Program-made: the position numbers and the translations under genes
Source of the DNA: Craspedostauros australis
Lineage: Eukaryota; Bacillariophyta; Bacillariophyceae; Mastogloiales; Achnanthaceae
Assembly (NCBI GenBank): GCA_026770025.1
Contig: JAMXDE010000007.1
Coordinates: 2,294,001 to 2,358,000, forward strand
DNA: 64,000 nucleotides
Direction of reading: 5' to 3'
Notes under the pieces: generated by a model
What the model was told of the DNA's origin: nothing
Database searches by the model: none
Seen by the model: the letters and a program-made list of their open reading frames with translations, nothing else
Part shown: positions 42,610 through 53,309 of the stretch, in pieces
How positions within the stretch are numbered: the first letter of the stretch is position 1
How the letters are laid out: each line of letters begins with the position of its first letter

Positions 42610-43851
42610 ATGCAGGCAAGTGCGGCCAACAACGAGACTGTGGACGCGTGCGAAAGAGCATGGAAGGTGCTCAAATGCGAGCCGGATCATGAGCCACCCG
42701 TGTACGAAGGTGGCACGCAGGAGAAGCAGCCGTTCATGCCGTCGCTGCGGACTCCCATTCGGTGCATGGATCTGACCCAGGATGTGTGGGACAGCATCCA
42801 GCAGAGAGGATACTCGTTCGATGATCTGCATGCATTCGCGCAGAAGTGGTCCACCGTGCAATTCGGCAACGATCTGCGGATCTCCAACAACGCATTCTAC
42901 GACAGGAGTCACTGGCAGGAAGTGGTCCGGACCCGCGACAAATACGTGCGAGTGTGCGTGCGAGTCCGCAAATCTGTGGCGCACGGCCATGGTGAGATCA
43001 CGGCTGCCCTGCGTCAAGACATGGCCGCCGTTCTGGAGCTGATCTCCCAGTGCACGAAGCCCACCGGCCTTCGTTTGGAAGGATCCATGAATCTGTACCG
43101 CGAGATCATCCACCCGGCAGGTATACAATTCACGAAGATGGAACTTCAAGCAATTCAGAACGTCGTCGCGGACGATCTCTTGGAGATCTCAAGCGCCACA
43201 ACCAACCTCCACATCAACTATGTCAGCTTTGCGGACGATGGAGACTCCCTCCTCACGCAGCTCACCGGGTTCCCGTCCACGCTGCAGGAGCTCTGCATCA
43301 ACAATAGCACGGGGATCTCGACGCAGAACATGTCCGCGATTCTGAGGCGCGCCAAGGCTCGGACGATTTGGTTGTGCGGCGCATTGTCCTTCGAGGAGGA
43401 GTTGGAATGCGTCTGTGCCAACAAGAATATTGTGAAAATCGCATCCGTGCAAGAGTTGAGACATCGAAGCCAGCTGCTTGATCTGCTTCTGCGCGTTTTG
43501 GGCACGGATAGCATTCGGGAGATCTTCTTCCTTTCGCCCGTACATGAATACCACCTTGACCCTGATATGATCAACGAGATCTACGACAAGACGAAGGCGA
43601 ACAAGGTCATCCAGCACATTTGGGTGGGCACCTTCGAGCAAATGCTCAAGTGGAGATCGAGAATCGTGCCTCTGCTCGCCGCCAATCGGCTCAGAAGCAG
43701 GCACATCGATCGTCTACAGGAGCTCGTCAAACACGGTGACTACTTGTCCAACTGTCTACTGGTGCTGCAGCGCCATGGAACTTTGCGCAGGGATGCCGAC
43801 TACCTCTTCGAGATGCTTCGAAAAGCTCCAGGGCATCTGCGTTATGCCTAA
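42610..43851 (+). CDS. hypothetical protein with leucine-rich central part
   Basis: 413 residues, one exon, start context AACCATGCAGG. The first 130 residues contain WDSIQQRGYSFDDLHAFAQKW and a basic region. Residues about 150-260 have LRR-like spacing (LLEISSATTNLHINYVSF, LTGFPSTLQELCINNST, ARTIWLCGALSF). The rest is helical and rich in charged residues, with no signal peptide or TM segment. I do not recognise the family. An LRR-type solenoid without a clear consensus is the best description. The uniform codon use and length support a real gene. Confidence 0.7.
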   Translation: MQASAANNETVDACERAWKVLKCEPDHEPPVYEGGTQEKQPFMPSLRTPIRCMDLTQDVWDSIQQRGYSFDDLHAFAQKWSTVQFGNDLRISNNAFYDRSHWQEVVRTRDKYVRVCVRVRKSVAHGHGEITAALRQDMAAVLELISQCTKPTGLRLEGSMNLYREIIHPAGIQFTKMELQAIQNVVADDLLEISSATTNLHINYVSFADDGDSLLTQLTGFPSTLQELCINNSTGISTQNMSAILRRAKARTIWLCGALSFEEELECVCANKNIVKIASVQELRHRSQLLDLLLRVLGTDSIREIFFLSPVHEYHLDPDMINEIYDKTKANKVIQHIWVGTFEQMLKWRSRIVPLLAANRLRSRHIDRLQELVKHGDYLSNCLLVLQRHGTLRRDADYLFEMLRKAPGHLRYA

Positions 43852-44243
43852 GGCGGCGATACTTGCATACAGAGCTGGAACGGGATGTAATTAACGTAGT
43901 CTTTGAGCCGTGTTCTGTTCTTCATACTTGTACTTGTACACACGCGCTCTCTCTCTCTCTCTCTGCCTGGAGAGAAAGAGTCCTTCCGCTTCGCAAGATC
44001 TATTCCAAGTACTCGCACTCGACTGATGCACTACTCTCTCTGGAGTGTGGTAATCAACATTACTCTGCTCTGAATTGGATCAAATAATATACTAGATGGG
44101 TCTTCTTCGCAGAACACGTTGCTCTGAAAATCTGAATGGAAATCACCAGCATTCGTGCATCATCTCCAAAGTCCGTAAGTACTCTCCCAGTACTCTACTG
44201 GTGCTCCTACGGGTATCCGTGCTCTTGTGGCACTCTGCTTGTC
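43852..44243. other. intergenic with CT/GA hairpin
   Basis: Convergent gap. A CT run at 43946-43964 followed by GCCTGG and AGAGAAAGAG can form a stem, 95 bp past the stop at 43851. AGTACTC motifs recur at 44005-44195. Confidence 0.5.
43946..43980. repeat. CT/GA inverted repeat hairpin
   Basis: Nine CT dinucleotides, spacer GCCTGG, then AGAGAAAGAG. Same design and position after a stop codon as 4215-4264. Confidence 0.7.
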
Positions 44244-45512
44244 TCATTCGTACTGGTTGCAATCATCTTGCCCGCCAATGAACATGCATTCGAACGCTCT
44301 CGCCATCGACTGGCCGATAAGCCAGTACGACTCAGCATTATCATTCCAATGGAACCCTCGTTTCGATGGTGACTCGGGGTATGGTTGCCGGTAAAAATGG
44401 CGTGTTTCGACAGTCGCCACGTTGCCCTTGAAATTTGCATACAATCGGGACACCGAGAATTGAGCATAGATGACCGCCTTGCGTTTTGGCTTCCGTCGGA
44501 TCACCCCGTACATTCCGGAGACACCGACAGCGACCTTCATGTCAGGTGCTCGGAATTCTGCACGCACATCCTTGATGAGGTTGACGAGGTTTGTCTGGTA
44601 ATGGCTGGAAGCCTCTTCGGTTTCCCCGTCATCGTATCCCTGGAACCAGGCAAAGCCGGCGATGTCGTAGGACCCAATCTCGCTGTACTGTGGGAAGAGA
44701 TCCTCCAGGTTGTCGAGGGCGTAGTGGAACGCAGTGACCATCGCTGTGTAGAAGGGACCCACGGTGCCGCCGGATGACGGTGGGCGGAAGTCCACGTCGA
44801 GAGACTTGCCACCCCACGCCGCCTTGACGAGGAGGATGGGTTGGTGCACCCGATCACCATCCTCGTCGACAAAGGCGTCCGATTTCGAAAGAGTGAGACC
44901 GAGACTCAGCTCGAGCCCGATCTTCTGCGAACTGGGGCTGTCACCTGCATAATTCACGGTCAGATTTCCGCGATATTCGAAGGTCGGCTGTTCGTTAGAC
45001 TCCTTGGGGTACTTGTACGCAATCCACACATCGTCGAACACGTTCCATTGGCCAGTTTGTGCGTCCTTCAGCATGCCAAAGTCTTCCGGACGATCTCGCA
45101 CCAGCTGTTCCAACGTCCCTTTTTTGTACGTCCCGTCTTGCTCCGTGGCACTGATGGAGCCTTGGCCAACCATGTTGGATTGCCCTGACATGAAGATGAC
45201 CTTCAGCGTTGGCTTCGTCTTGGGTTTGACAATTTTTTCTCGGAGCTGGAACTGTTCATTATCTGTTGCATCGGCAGTTGCGTTGTGCATCCGCAGTACC
45301 TGCACTTCCTGCTTCCCAAGACCCTCGGCCTCTGCAGTGCCACCCTCCAGTGTCGCCAATCCTACCTGAGACTTCTCATGCGTCGATAGAATGGGCAGAA
45401 AGCAGATGGTCACGACGAGTGCCGCCAGCACAGCCCACAGCATGCGCGTCCGGCCTCTCCGCAGGCTCTCCTCCATCTCGGCTCCCATCTCAACTTGCGT
45501 CGTCACTTCCAT
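44244..45512 (-). CDS. membrane-anchored SASA-type carbohydrate acetylesterase
   Basis: 422 residues, minus strand, one exon. The short basic N-terminus precedes a single TM anchor (MLWAVLAALVVTICFLPIL, about 24-42), so the catalytic domain should be lumenal or extracellular. The SASA/DUF303 (SGNH-like) domain begins with VIFMSGQSNMVGQG, with the nucleophile Ser near 112. It continues with LLVKAAWGGKSL, GPFYTAM, and AGFAWFQGYDDG, with conserved Trp and Gln. Family members remove O-acetyl groups from sialic acids or from xylan-type polysaccharides. The substrate here is unknown. I start at the first ATG, 45512. Confidence 0.87.
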   Translation of the reverse strand: MEVTTQVEMGAEMEESLRRGRTRMLWAVLAALVVTICFLPILSTHEKSQVGLATLEGGTAEAEGLGKQEVQVLRMHNATADATDNEQFQLREKIVKPKTKPTLKVIFMSGQSNMVGQGSISATEQDGTYKKGTLEQLVRDRPEDFGMLKDAQTGQWNVFDDVWIAYKYPKESNEQPTFEYRGNLTVNYAGDSPSSQKIGLELSLGLTLSKSDAFVDEDGDRVHQPILLVKAAWGGKSLDVDFRPPSSGGTVGPFYTAMVTAFHYALDNLEDLFPQYSEIGSYDIAGFAWFQGYDDGETEEASSHYQTNLVNLIKDVRAEFRAPDMKVAVGVSGMYGVIRRKPKRKAVIYAQFSVSRLYANFKGNVATVETRHFYRQPYPESPSKRGFHWNDNAESYWLIGQSMARAFECMFIGGQDDCNQYE

Positions 45513-46306
45513 CTTCAATGAATTCCGTCGTTGATCTGTTTGCGCTCGAACGGAATAATGTTCTCAGAGCCCTTGCTCACGTGCGATTGCATGTGTCGCC
45601 GCTTCTACTGTCACTGCCGTTACCGTTGTTGTCATTGTCACCGTCGTATCTTCCTGACATGGCCATTCACGCATTGTTCATGATCGTCGCCACTTCTCTC
45701 GCGAGAAGATCACGCAACACCTCATCGTTTCGTGGATTGCGTGATGATGGCTTTGGTTGCCTTTCTTCGGGCAAAAACTCATTGCCGCAGGCTTGTTCTT
45801 TTGTCGATGGTCTTCTGTGAATCGTGCAACAACAAACTCTTGTGACATGGTGTGTGAATTTGACGTTAAATTGCTTCGCATCTCAAACGTTCCACGACTG
45901 TTTCTTCCGGAGGGATCCAACAACTTTTCTTCTTCAACCATATCAATATAACGTTCTGTTAACGCTCTATGATTGCGTCGAGAACGAACAACGCACTCAC
46001 TTGTCAATATCCACGACTGGGGAGAATTCAAATTCAAATTCAAATTGATTTCACCAAAACAACAGAACAAAAAATGACACAACAACGACAACAAGCGAAG
46101 CTGGAAAAAAGGTGATTATCATCATGAGGAGCAGAAGCAGCAGCACCACAGGAGCTTCGAAGACAACAACAACAACATCATATCAGTAGGAGTGTCAACA
46201 TCAACATTGACATCAAAGATCGCACCGCAATCCGACAGTCCAAACCGCATCTGCACCCCAACTCGCAGAGCCGACCAACAGTTCACGACCACGAGATCCC
46301 ACAGCC
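45513..46306. other. divergent intergenic region
   Basis: Upstream of both the SASA gene and the plus-strand gene at 46307. TTCAAA repeats lie at 46026-46050, and AACAACAACAACA lies at about 46160 in the likely leader of the latter. Confidence 0.45.
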
Positions 46307-46759
46307 ATGCCCGTCGCATCAGAACAATTCAAGAACCAGATCGCGGCGACGCTCGACAAGCAACCGCAGTACGGAGCCGACGGCAGACGTCAAGATCGTG
46401 GCTGCGGCGGTGCGGCATGCGATTACAACTACTGGTGTGCCTCCGCACCAGAATCGACGACGGGTTCCACGCGAGATGAGGATGACGACGCAACAGAAAT
46501 CGCCGGCGTGCATCAGAAGGCGCGCGCCATGAAACCGCAGCACAATGCGATGGACTTCGCCATTGCTGCAGCCGCGGCGGAACGGTATCGCAAGAACCAG
46601 AAGACGATCCAATCCAAGTGCGGTGAATTGTCGCCGCGTCAAAACAAGGTTATACCGGAGCAGATGGACAAAACATTGACGGTACCGACGGCGACAATGG
46701 CTGTCGGCGCTCCTCAAAGCAATCAGGCCGGATGTGGCACGTCCTGCGTCATATCATAG
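46307..46759 (+). CDS. small protein with C-terminal CaaX box, unknown
   Basis: 150 residues, start context CAGCCATGCC. No TM segment and no known domain. A Cys/Gly patch (GCGGAACDYNYWC) lies at about 32-45, an acidic linker follows, and a helical segment (MDFAIAAAAAERYRKNQK) covers about 83-100. The protein ends GCGTSCVIS: the last four residues CVIS fit a CaaX box with Ser at the end, which favours farnesylation, and a further Cys five residues upstream could be palmitoylated. This suggests membrane attachment. The size would allow a G-gamma-like or scaffold protein, but there is no sequence basis for naming one. Confidence 0.6.
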   Translation: MPVASEQFKNQIAATLDKQPQYGADGRRQDRGCGGAACDYNYWCASAPESTTGSTRDEDDDATEIAGVHQKARAMKPQHNAMDFAIAAAAAERYRKNQKTIQSKCGELSPRQNKVIPEQMDKTLTVPTATMAVGAPQSNQAGCGTSCVIS

Positions 46760-47299
46760 GCGAAATAACCCACATCAACGAAGATCAAAGCAATTCAAAG
46801 CAATTTCAAGCGCGCTGCAGTTCCCGCTGCAGATGAAACGCGCTCATTGCATTGGAACTAGTTAGTGCAATGGATGGACCTGACTGTTTCCACCATCACA
46901 ACTGCAACAAGAAATGCGTCACAAAAGTTGAGGGTTCAGAGCAGATGGATTGGATGCGATCAGCTCCTGTGTCATTGGACGCACCAGTTGTGTGCATTGC
47001 ATCACGTGGCCACTTTGACCATGAGATGGTGCTGCTGCTATTCCGACAGCCAAGCAATTGAATCGCCATTCTCCTGTCGTATCCTCTGTTGGCCACGTTC
47101 ATCGAAACTATCAGGCTGAGCTGTTCGTCAGAGAATGAATACTCTGCGCACATACACGTGCCAGTAATAATAATTCATGTATGTATTCTATCCCCCTTTT
47201 TATTCTACTGTACGTGCTCGACAGCGGGTGAGGATCGATCCATTGGTTGCTTCCGTTCCATCATGAGTCCATCGTCTGGAAGCACTTCAGCATTGGCGG
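46760..47299. other. convergent intergenic region
   Basis: No supported gene; nothing recognised. Confidence 0.4.
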
Positions 47300-48232
47300 T
47301 CACAGCAACGGCTGGGCCTCTCCATGAACCACGATCAAGTCCTTCTGAGAAGAGTCTCGAGACGTGGTGTCGAAGCTGCTGTAGGATGTCGCCGCACCCA
47401 GAGTCTGCCGCATCTCTGGATTCGGATCCTGCGCACAGATTGCAGTCTCGCACCCGTGCTGCGTTGCGTTTGAAGTTTCTCGCCGCGGAATGTCTGTCAT
47501 CCCCATCTCCAAAGATAGGTACCATTCGGTCGTGAAGGTGGCGTGCAGAATGCCAAGCAGGAAGGCCCCAATGAGCATGTCGCTTGAAATTGCCTTGATC
47601 TGCTCGTCAGTCGCCTCTTCAGTGAGTGCAGGGAACAGGCCCGTCCATCCATACTTGTATGTGATGATGAAGGCCATGAGCCAGAAGCGCTGCAGGGTGA
47701 AGGCTTGGAGGTACCCGACCAACCGAATGGCCCAGAACTTGTGTCTTGGGATGTCCTTGTATACGGCAGCGTATCGCCATGCCATGTAGACGCAGTAGGA
47801 CACGACGATGGCGTATACGACGGAGATGATCTTGATGAAAGCAGCATCGCTGGTGGAGGCCATTCCGCACCCAGTAGCGATCTCCACCACAACGACCACC
47901 ATGAGGAATCTGCCGAGGTACCTGTGCATCCATGGGAACGTCTTGCGAATGTAAGGGATGAGCTGGAAGAAGTAGAGGTTCCACCAAAGGATGGCACAGA
48001 TGATATGCGGGAAGAAGTAGATGTACCTCCTCGGGCTGTAGCATGTGGGCGAGATGTTGGGGACGGCGGTGGAGTTGTAAAACGCACCATCGACTGGATG
48101 ACTGCGGAGCTGTTCCAGGCTGTGCTTGGGGTCCCAGAAGCGGTAGCCCACGAGACGTCCCAACGAGACGAACCAGGAGACGAAGAAGAGTATCACCAGC
48201 CAGGAGATTACGTAGATGTCGCGTCCTCTCAT
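47300..48232 (-). CDS. DUF2306-type multi-TM membrane protein (copy 1)
   Basis: 310 residues, one exon, minus strand. About seven hydrophobic segments. The pattern fits DUF2306: YFFPHIICAILWWNLYFFQL, HRYLGRFLMVVVVVE, and LGILHATFTTEWYL. The conserved His residues (PHI, HRYLGR, LHATF) could bind heme or metal; no activity is established. The cytosolic-type tail carries SYSSF and ends EAQPLL, matching YxxPhi and [DE]xxxL[LI] sorting signals. A paralogue lies about 750 bp away in the same orientation. The two share the start MRGRDIYVISWLV and most of the core, so this is a tandem duplication. Confidence 0.82.
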   Translation of the reverse strand: MRGRDIYVISWLVILFFVSWFVSLGRLVGYRFWDPKHSLEQLRSHPVDGAFYNSTAVPNISPTCYSPRRYIYFFPHIICAILWWNLYFFQLIPYIRKTFPWMHRYLGRFLMVVVVVEIATGCGMASTSDAAFIKIISVVYAIVVSYCVYMAWRYAAVYKDIPRHKFWAIRLVGYLQAFTLQRFWLMAFIITYKYGWTGLFPALTEEATDEQIKAISSDMLIGAFLLGILHATFTTEWYLSLEMGMTDIPRRETSNATQHGCETAICAQDPNPEMRQTLGAATSYSSFDTTSRDSSQKDLIVVHGEAQPLL

Positions 48233-48984
48233 CTTGTTGCTGATGGGTGTGGTGGTTGGGTGCCTTAGTCACCTGTGATCTTGCTTTTTATGGTGCTCGG
48301 TGTGCAGCACTTTCTCCAAGCCATGATGCTGCGACACTGCGATGATACGATGCTGCGATGCTGGGGTGCTGGACCCGTATTCGCAATGACACAGCAAAGT
48401 GCAGCCAAGGTCTCGCTCCGCAGGGAATGCGTGTGCCTGGCCCTGGCCGTTTCATTCCGTGGATGACTCGCGAAGTTACTCATTTCTCCCATCATTCACG
48501 ATTTCGGTTCGTCGCTTCGGCCGATTCGCGAAAGTTTCTCGTAACACAACCACATGCATGTTCGCCGGTACGTGTAAGCTACAGTGAGCCCCCCAGATCA
48601 GCATCTCCGACCAGCGTGCTTCACTCAAATACAAACTCCGGAGAGAGGAATTGGGTGGGCAACACCGCTCCTGTGGCATCACCGCGTTCGCAGATCACAC
48701 AAATCTTTCGAAACGAACCGTGCCTGTTGAGTGTGTGACACACGATCATCGAGAAGTTGAGAAATGAGCCTTTCGTGCAGCGCGAATGCGCAGATCTTAC
48801 ACGCATTGTGGTATGATGATCTATTATATGTTTGGTAAACTAGAATGTAATAGCATAATTCTTGCGCATGGTGTCAGCGATGTTCGGACCAATTTGAATT
48901 CCATGGAATGTACTTGCATGGCTCTCCTCGCACAGATCCGATCTAGATCCTGCCATTGTCCCATCAGCATCGCGTCGATGGTTC
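48233..48984. other. intergenic between tandem paralogues
   Basis: Presumed promoter region of copy 1 and 3' region of copy 2. No gene recognised. Confidence 0.4.
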
Positions 48985-49884
48985 TCACAGCAATGACTGC
49001 GCCTCGTCGCGACGCGGTTGCTGCGACGAAGCTTTCGCGTTGTCGCTGAAGCTGCTGTACGTCGTCGAACCTTGCGGGTTGCTGTCCGTGCCGATTGCTG
49101 ATTGCTGCGTCGCAGGCGACGCCGATGCTCCTGGCTGCACGACGTCGGACACCCCCATCTCCAAGGAGAGGTACCATTCGGTCGTGAGGATGGCATGGAG
49201 GATGCTGATGACGAAGGAATCATCGAACATGCGCAACACGAGGGTGCGGATGTCTTCGTCGCTGGTGTCGTCGGTGATGGCGGGATACAAGCCGGTCCAT
49301 CCGCTCTGATGGCTGATGATGACGAACATCAACCAGAAGCGTTGCAAAGCAATGGTCTGCAGGTACCCCACCAGTCGCATCACCCAGAACTTGTGCCTTG
49401 GGATATCTTTGTAGATCGCAGCGTGACGCCATGCCTTGTAGACGCAGTAGAACACGGCGGCGGCAAAGATGCACGAAACGATCTTGATGATGGAGGAATG
49501 GCTCGTGACCGCCAATCCGAATCCACTCCACGCCTGAATGAGGACGACGACCATCAGGAATCTTCCGAGATACCTGTGCGTGCTTCGGAACCTCTTTCGG
49601 ATGGATGGGATGAGTTGGAAGAAGTAGAGGTTCCACCAAAGGATAGCGCAGACGACGTGCGGGAGGAAGTAGACATACCGTCTCTGCGTGAAGTAGGACT
49701 TTGAGATCTCGGTGGTCGCAGTGGAATTGTAAAAGAGTTCCTCCGTCGGGTGTTCCTCAGCCTTTTCCAGGTTGTATTTGGCATCCCAGAAGTGGAGGCC
49801 GATGAGGCGTCCCAACGCGACGAACCAGGAGACGAAGAACAGCAGCACCAGCCATGAGATCACGTAAATGTCGCGTCCTCTCAT
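48985..49884 (-). CDS. DUF2306-type multi-TM membrane protein (copy 2)
   Basis: 299 residues, one exon, minus strand. Same architecture as copy 1: start MRGRDIYVISWLVLLFFVSW, YFLPHVVCAILWWNLYFFQL, HRYLGRFLMVVVLIQ, and ISILHAILTTEWYLSLEMG. The C-terminal tail has diverged in length and sequence but keeps TYSSF and the terminal DEAQSLL. Function unknown; the sorting motifs suggest vacuolar or endosomal membranes. Confidence 0.82.
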   Translation of the reverse strand: MRGRDIYVISWLVLLFFVSWFVALGRLIGLHFWDAKYNLEKAEEHPTEELFYNSTATTEISKSYFTQRRYVYFLPHVVCAILWWNLYFFQLIPSIRKRFRSTHRYLGRFLMVVVLIQAWSGFGLAVTSHSSIIKIVSCIFAAAVFYCVYKAWRHAAIYKDIPRHKFWVMRLVGYLQTIALQRFWLMFVIISHQSGWTGLYPAITDDTSDEDIRTLVLRMFDDSFVISILHAILTTEWYLSLEMGVSDVVQPGASASPATQQSAIGTDSNPQGSTTYSSFSDNAKASSQQPRRDEAQSLL

Positions 49885-50926
49885 CTTGCTCGATCGATCG
49901 TTTGTGTTGTTGGCTTTGTTGCTGCGTGTATGTATGTGTGCGTGCGTGTGCGTGCGTGGTGGCTTGGTTGCGTGATGGCTTGGTTGTGTTTACTTTTGCT
50001 TCTGTTGTTTTTGCGAGCGTGCGGCGACAACTTCCTGAGTGGTGGACTCTTTGCTCTCCTCACTCATCCGTCAAAGTTGCGATTGGAACTTCTCCTTCGT
50101 TCCACTTTGGAATCGAATAGAATGGCAGAGCAGAGCATGAACGATGCTGGGACATGATGATCATTTCATGACATTCAATGATGTGCAACAAGGAAGTCGT
50201 CCGGGTCTCGATTGCAGTCGGCATCAGCTTCCGTCATCATCGCCTTGTTCCGCGATGGAACATCAGGGATGTTGTTCATTTTGTGCGTTGAACGCAAACA
50301 GGAGGCGGAGAAGAGTTTGTTCCAGGTTGTTCCTGTGGCGCGAAGTGCATGTTTTGCTTCGATCCGCGTCATCCCACATCACAGGTATTGACATGACGTG
50401 GCGTCATCTTGGTCGTTTTGTTCTCCATCTTTTTCTCTAGACTTGCATCATAAGCTATACTTTGCATGTGTGTCTGATAAAATGGGTGTTAACTGACCGA
50501 CCAGACTATTGCACAGCCAATGTTTGAAATCAGTGGGAGTTGCGGTGATGAAATAAAATTTGACAAGACACTGAGCCCAAACAAGAACGAATACGCAAAA
50601 ATCGTGCCATTCGCGACAAAGAAAAACAAGAGACATCACCACCACCATCGCAATCACAATCACGATCACAACCACCATCAAAGATCCATTTGCAGCCCGC
50701 GGTGTGCTTCAGCAACAACAAAGTTAGGGGAGCAATTCTTTGGTGACTCCAATCAATCCAATCGAAATCAATCCAACCCAATCCAATCGAACCCAACCAC
50801 ACTGGTGCAGAGGCGGCAACGGAAGTAGCAGCAACAGATCCACGACAGTGCTTAGTTGAGGCTTGAGAGACGCGGGACCGATTGGGCGATACTGGTAGAG
50901 AAGTGGTCCGTTCATCAACATCCGCC
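49885..50926. other. divergent intergenic region
   Basis: Between copy 2 of the DUF2306 gene and the sulfatase gene. The plus strand near 50640-50690 has ATCACAA/CACCACCAT repeats, and 50753-50800 has repeated CCAATC/CCAACC, probably the sulfatase leader. No gene recognised. Confidence 0.45.
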
Positions 50927-53309
50927 ATGGATCCATCTATGGCGTCTGCACCGGCTTCGGCATCAGCGGCTGCGCCAAAGATCGAGAAACGAAACAAGGC
51001 AACATCGTTGGCAGCGAAAAGCGGAGGATCCGATGCACCAATAACAGACGGAGACAGATATCGAAACAATGTCTATGCATTCATGTTCATCGCGGTGTGC
51101 GCCTTTTTCCTCGGGCTCACCACCTTCCGTGCGGCTCCCATCATCTTCAACCCGGCACAGCTCATTGGAGATGACTTTCCTGACATACAATCGAATGACG
51201 ATGGGACGACGACGACAACGACCACAACGACGACAGCGGTAGATTCGCAAGCAGCTAAAGCATCGCCGTTGTCACCATCGATGTCATTCCAAAGGACATG
51301 GGTGGATAGCGACGAGGAAGAGTCCGAGGGTCCAAAGAAGCCGCTCAACATTCTCTTCCTCTACGCCGATGATTGGAGCTTCACGTCCCTCGGGGCTCTC
51401 GGCAACGATTACATCCAAACGCCCCGGCTGGATGAGATGGCACGGAATGGCACCCTCTTCACACACGCCTGCGTCACAACCTCCATCTGCATGGTCAGCC
51501 GTGCATCCATGTACACTGGTCAATACGCTGCAAAACATCGGACTTACAGGAGCTGGAAGGACCTCCACATGTACGACGATGACAACTGGAACTACACGGT
51601 GTTCCCGCAGCTCAAGCAGGCCGGCTACTACACCGGTCTCTTCGGCAAGTACCATCACACCAAGCCACCAAAGCAGATACCAACATTCGACAAATACGTC
51701 TCCTACCAGTTTGGCCACTACAAGACGCGGGATGGGGTCACGAAGCACATCACGGAATGGAACGAAATCGACGGTATGGGATTTTTGAAAGAGAGGCCGA
51801 AGGACCAGCCCTTCGCGCTCACGGTGGCTTTCTTCGCGACGCACGCCGAGGACGGCAGCCAGGAGCAGTACCGCCCCATGAACAGCAGCATGTGGATGTA
51901 TGCCAATTCGGAGGTACCCCGTGCCAAGACCTTCACACACAACCACACTTTCAGGATGCCGCATTTCATTTCCAGCAGTCGCAACTACGGCCGTGGCCGA
52001 TCGCTGAAGCGATACTATCCGGAGAGCAAGTACCAGCTCATGATGAAGAACACCTACCGGATGGCAAGCGAAGTCGATGCCGCATGCGGCCGTCTCATCG
52101 ACGAGCTTGAACGGCAGGGCGTGCTGAATGAAACTCTGGTGGTGTTCACAACAGGTGCGTGCAGGACAATTCTCGTTCGAATACAGTCGCATGCTGGCAT
52201 GCCGTGGTTGATGATGGATCGTGGAGACGAAGAATGACACCGGATAGTCGGGCTGGAAGGATCGATGAATCTACAGACAGTGCTCTTTAGTGAGCAGCAC
52301 AATTGTCGTCTGTTTTCGACTTTATTTCGCACATCTCACTTCGTCTTTTTGCCTTTGCCTTTGCGTCATCATCATCATCATCTTCTTCTTCTCCGTCTGA
52401 TCGTACGACTTCATCTTCCAATCACAATCGCAATCTCGACTCCACAGACAATGGCAATTTCCACGGTGAGTTGTGGCTGACTCCGCACTGCTCCACGTAG
52501 TGTGCTCTCGTGAAGGATGCAATCGCGAGCAGCACCATGCTTCATACCCACGATTGATTAGAATTCACGCATGTGTTTCCACCACCGCAAATCTTTTGGA
52601 TGCAATCGAATTGATTTGGATTGGATTGAATTGATCATTAAGTCGAGGCACAACTCCTGGCATGTTTCGTTCGTCATCGTGCCAACGCCGTATGCTTGGA
52701 TGCTTCTTGTGCTCACATTCACACTCACGCTTCACCCCTCGCCCTGCCTCTCTTTACCTTGCCATATCTTCTCTTACCCGTGTCTGTTGTATGTTTCGCA
52801 ACTGAGCAGGCCAGCATGGTTTGGCTGAGAAGTGGTACGCCTACGAAGAATCGCTGCGAGTCCCATTGATCATAATGGACCCACGTTTGAAGAAAACCAA
52901 GCGCGGCGGCAAAGTATCCGAATTCGCCCTCAACATCGACCTGGCACCCACGATGCTCGCGGCCGCAAAAGTCGACGTCCCCCAGCAGATGCAAGGTCGA
53001 GACTTGGCAAACCTCTACCTGAATCCAGAGGAAGCCAAGAAATCGTGGCGACAGGAGTTCTTTTACGAGTGGATCGGAGATATGACCGACTTACCATCAA
53101 ACAATGCTCTCGTTCGAAAGGACAAGAAGTATATCCAATGGCCGCAATGGACCACGGAACAGCTGTTCGACCTGGAGGCAGATCCGTATGAGGAGATGGA
53201 TCTGAACGACGAAAAATACAGGAACAACGCCAACAGCGCAATCATGGATGAAATGAGGACCCGCATGCTGGAGCTCCAACAGCTGGCCATCGCAGGAGCG
53301 AAGATGTAG
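50927..53309 (+). CDS. type II membrane sulfatase (three exons, one of 18 nt)
   Basis: Exons 50927-52154, 52448-52465 and 52810-53309, all GT-AG and phase 1, giving 581 residues. A basic/Ala-rich head precedes a signal-anchor at about 50-70, so the catalytic domain is lumenal or extracellular. The sulfatase fold starts at LNILFLYADDWSF with the metal-binding Asp pair. The active-site motif is CMVSRASMYTG with Cys near residue 188, the residue normally converted to formylglycine. GKYHHTKPP follows. The 18-nt exon encodes DNGNFH, the C-terminal metal-binding Asp-Asn. Exon 3 continues HGQHGLAEKWYAYEESLRVP and ends with the usual DLEADPYEEMDL. The third exon-2 motif residue is Val where Pro or Ala is common. 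The likely substrate is a sulfated polysaccharide. Confidence 0.9.
52448..52465 (+). other. 18-nt microexon of the sulfatase
   Basis: Flanked by CCACAG and GTGAGT. It supplies most of the DNGNFH motif, which neither neighbouring exon contains and which the enzyme needs. Phase 1 on both sides. Confidence 0.85.

Noticed and set aside
51284-52240. 318-codon minus-strand frame opposite the sulfatase
   Set aside because: Shadow of the sulfatase exon; the catalytic motifs and splice sites are on the plus strand.
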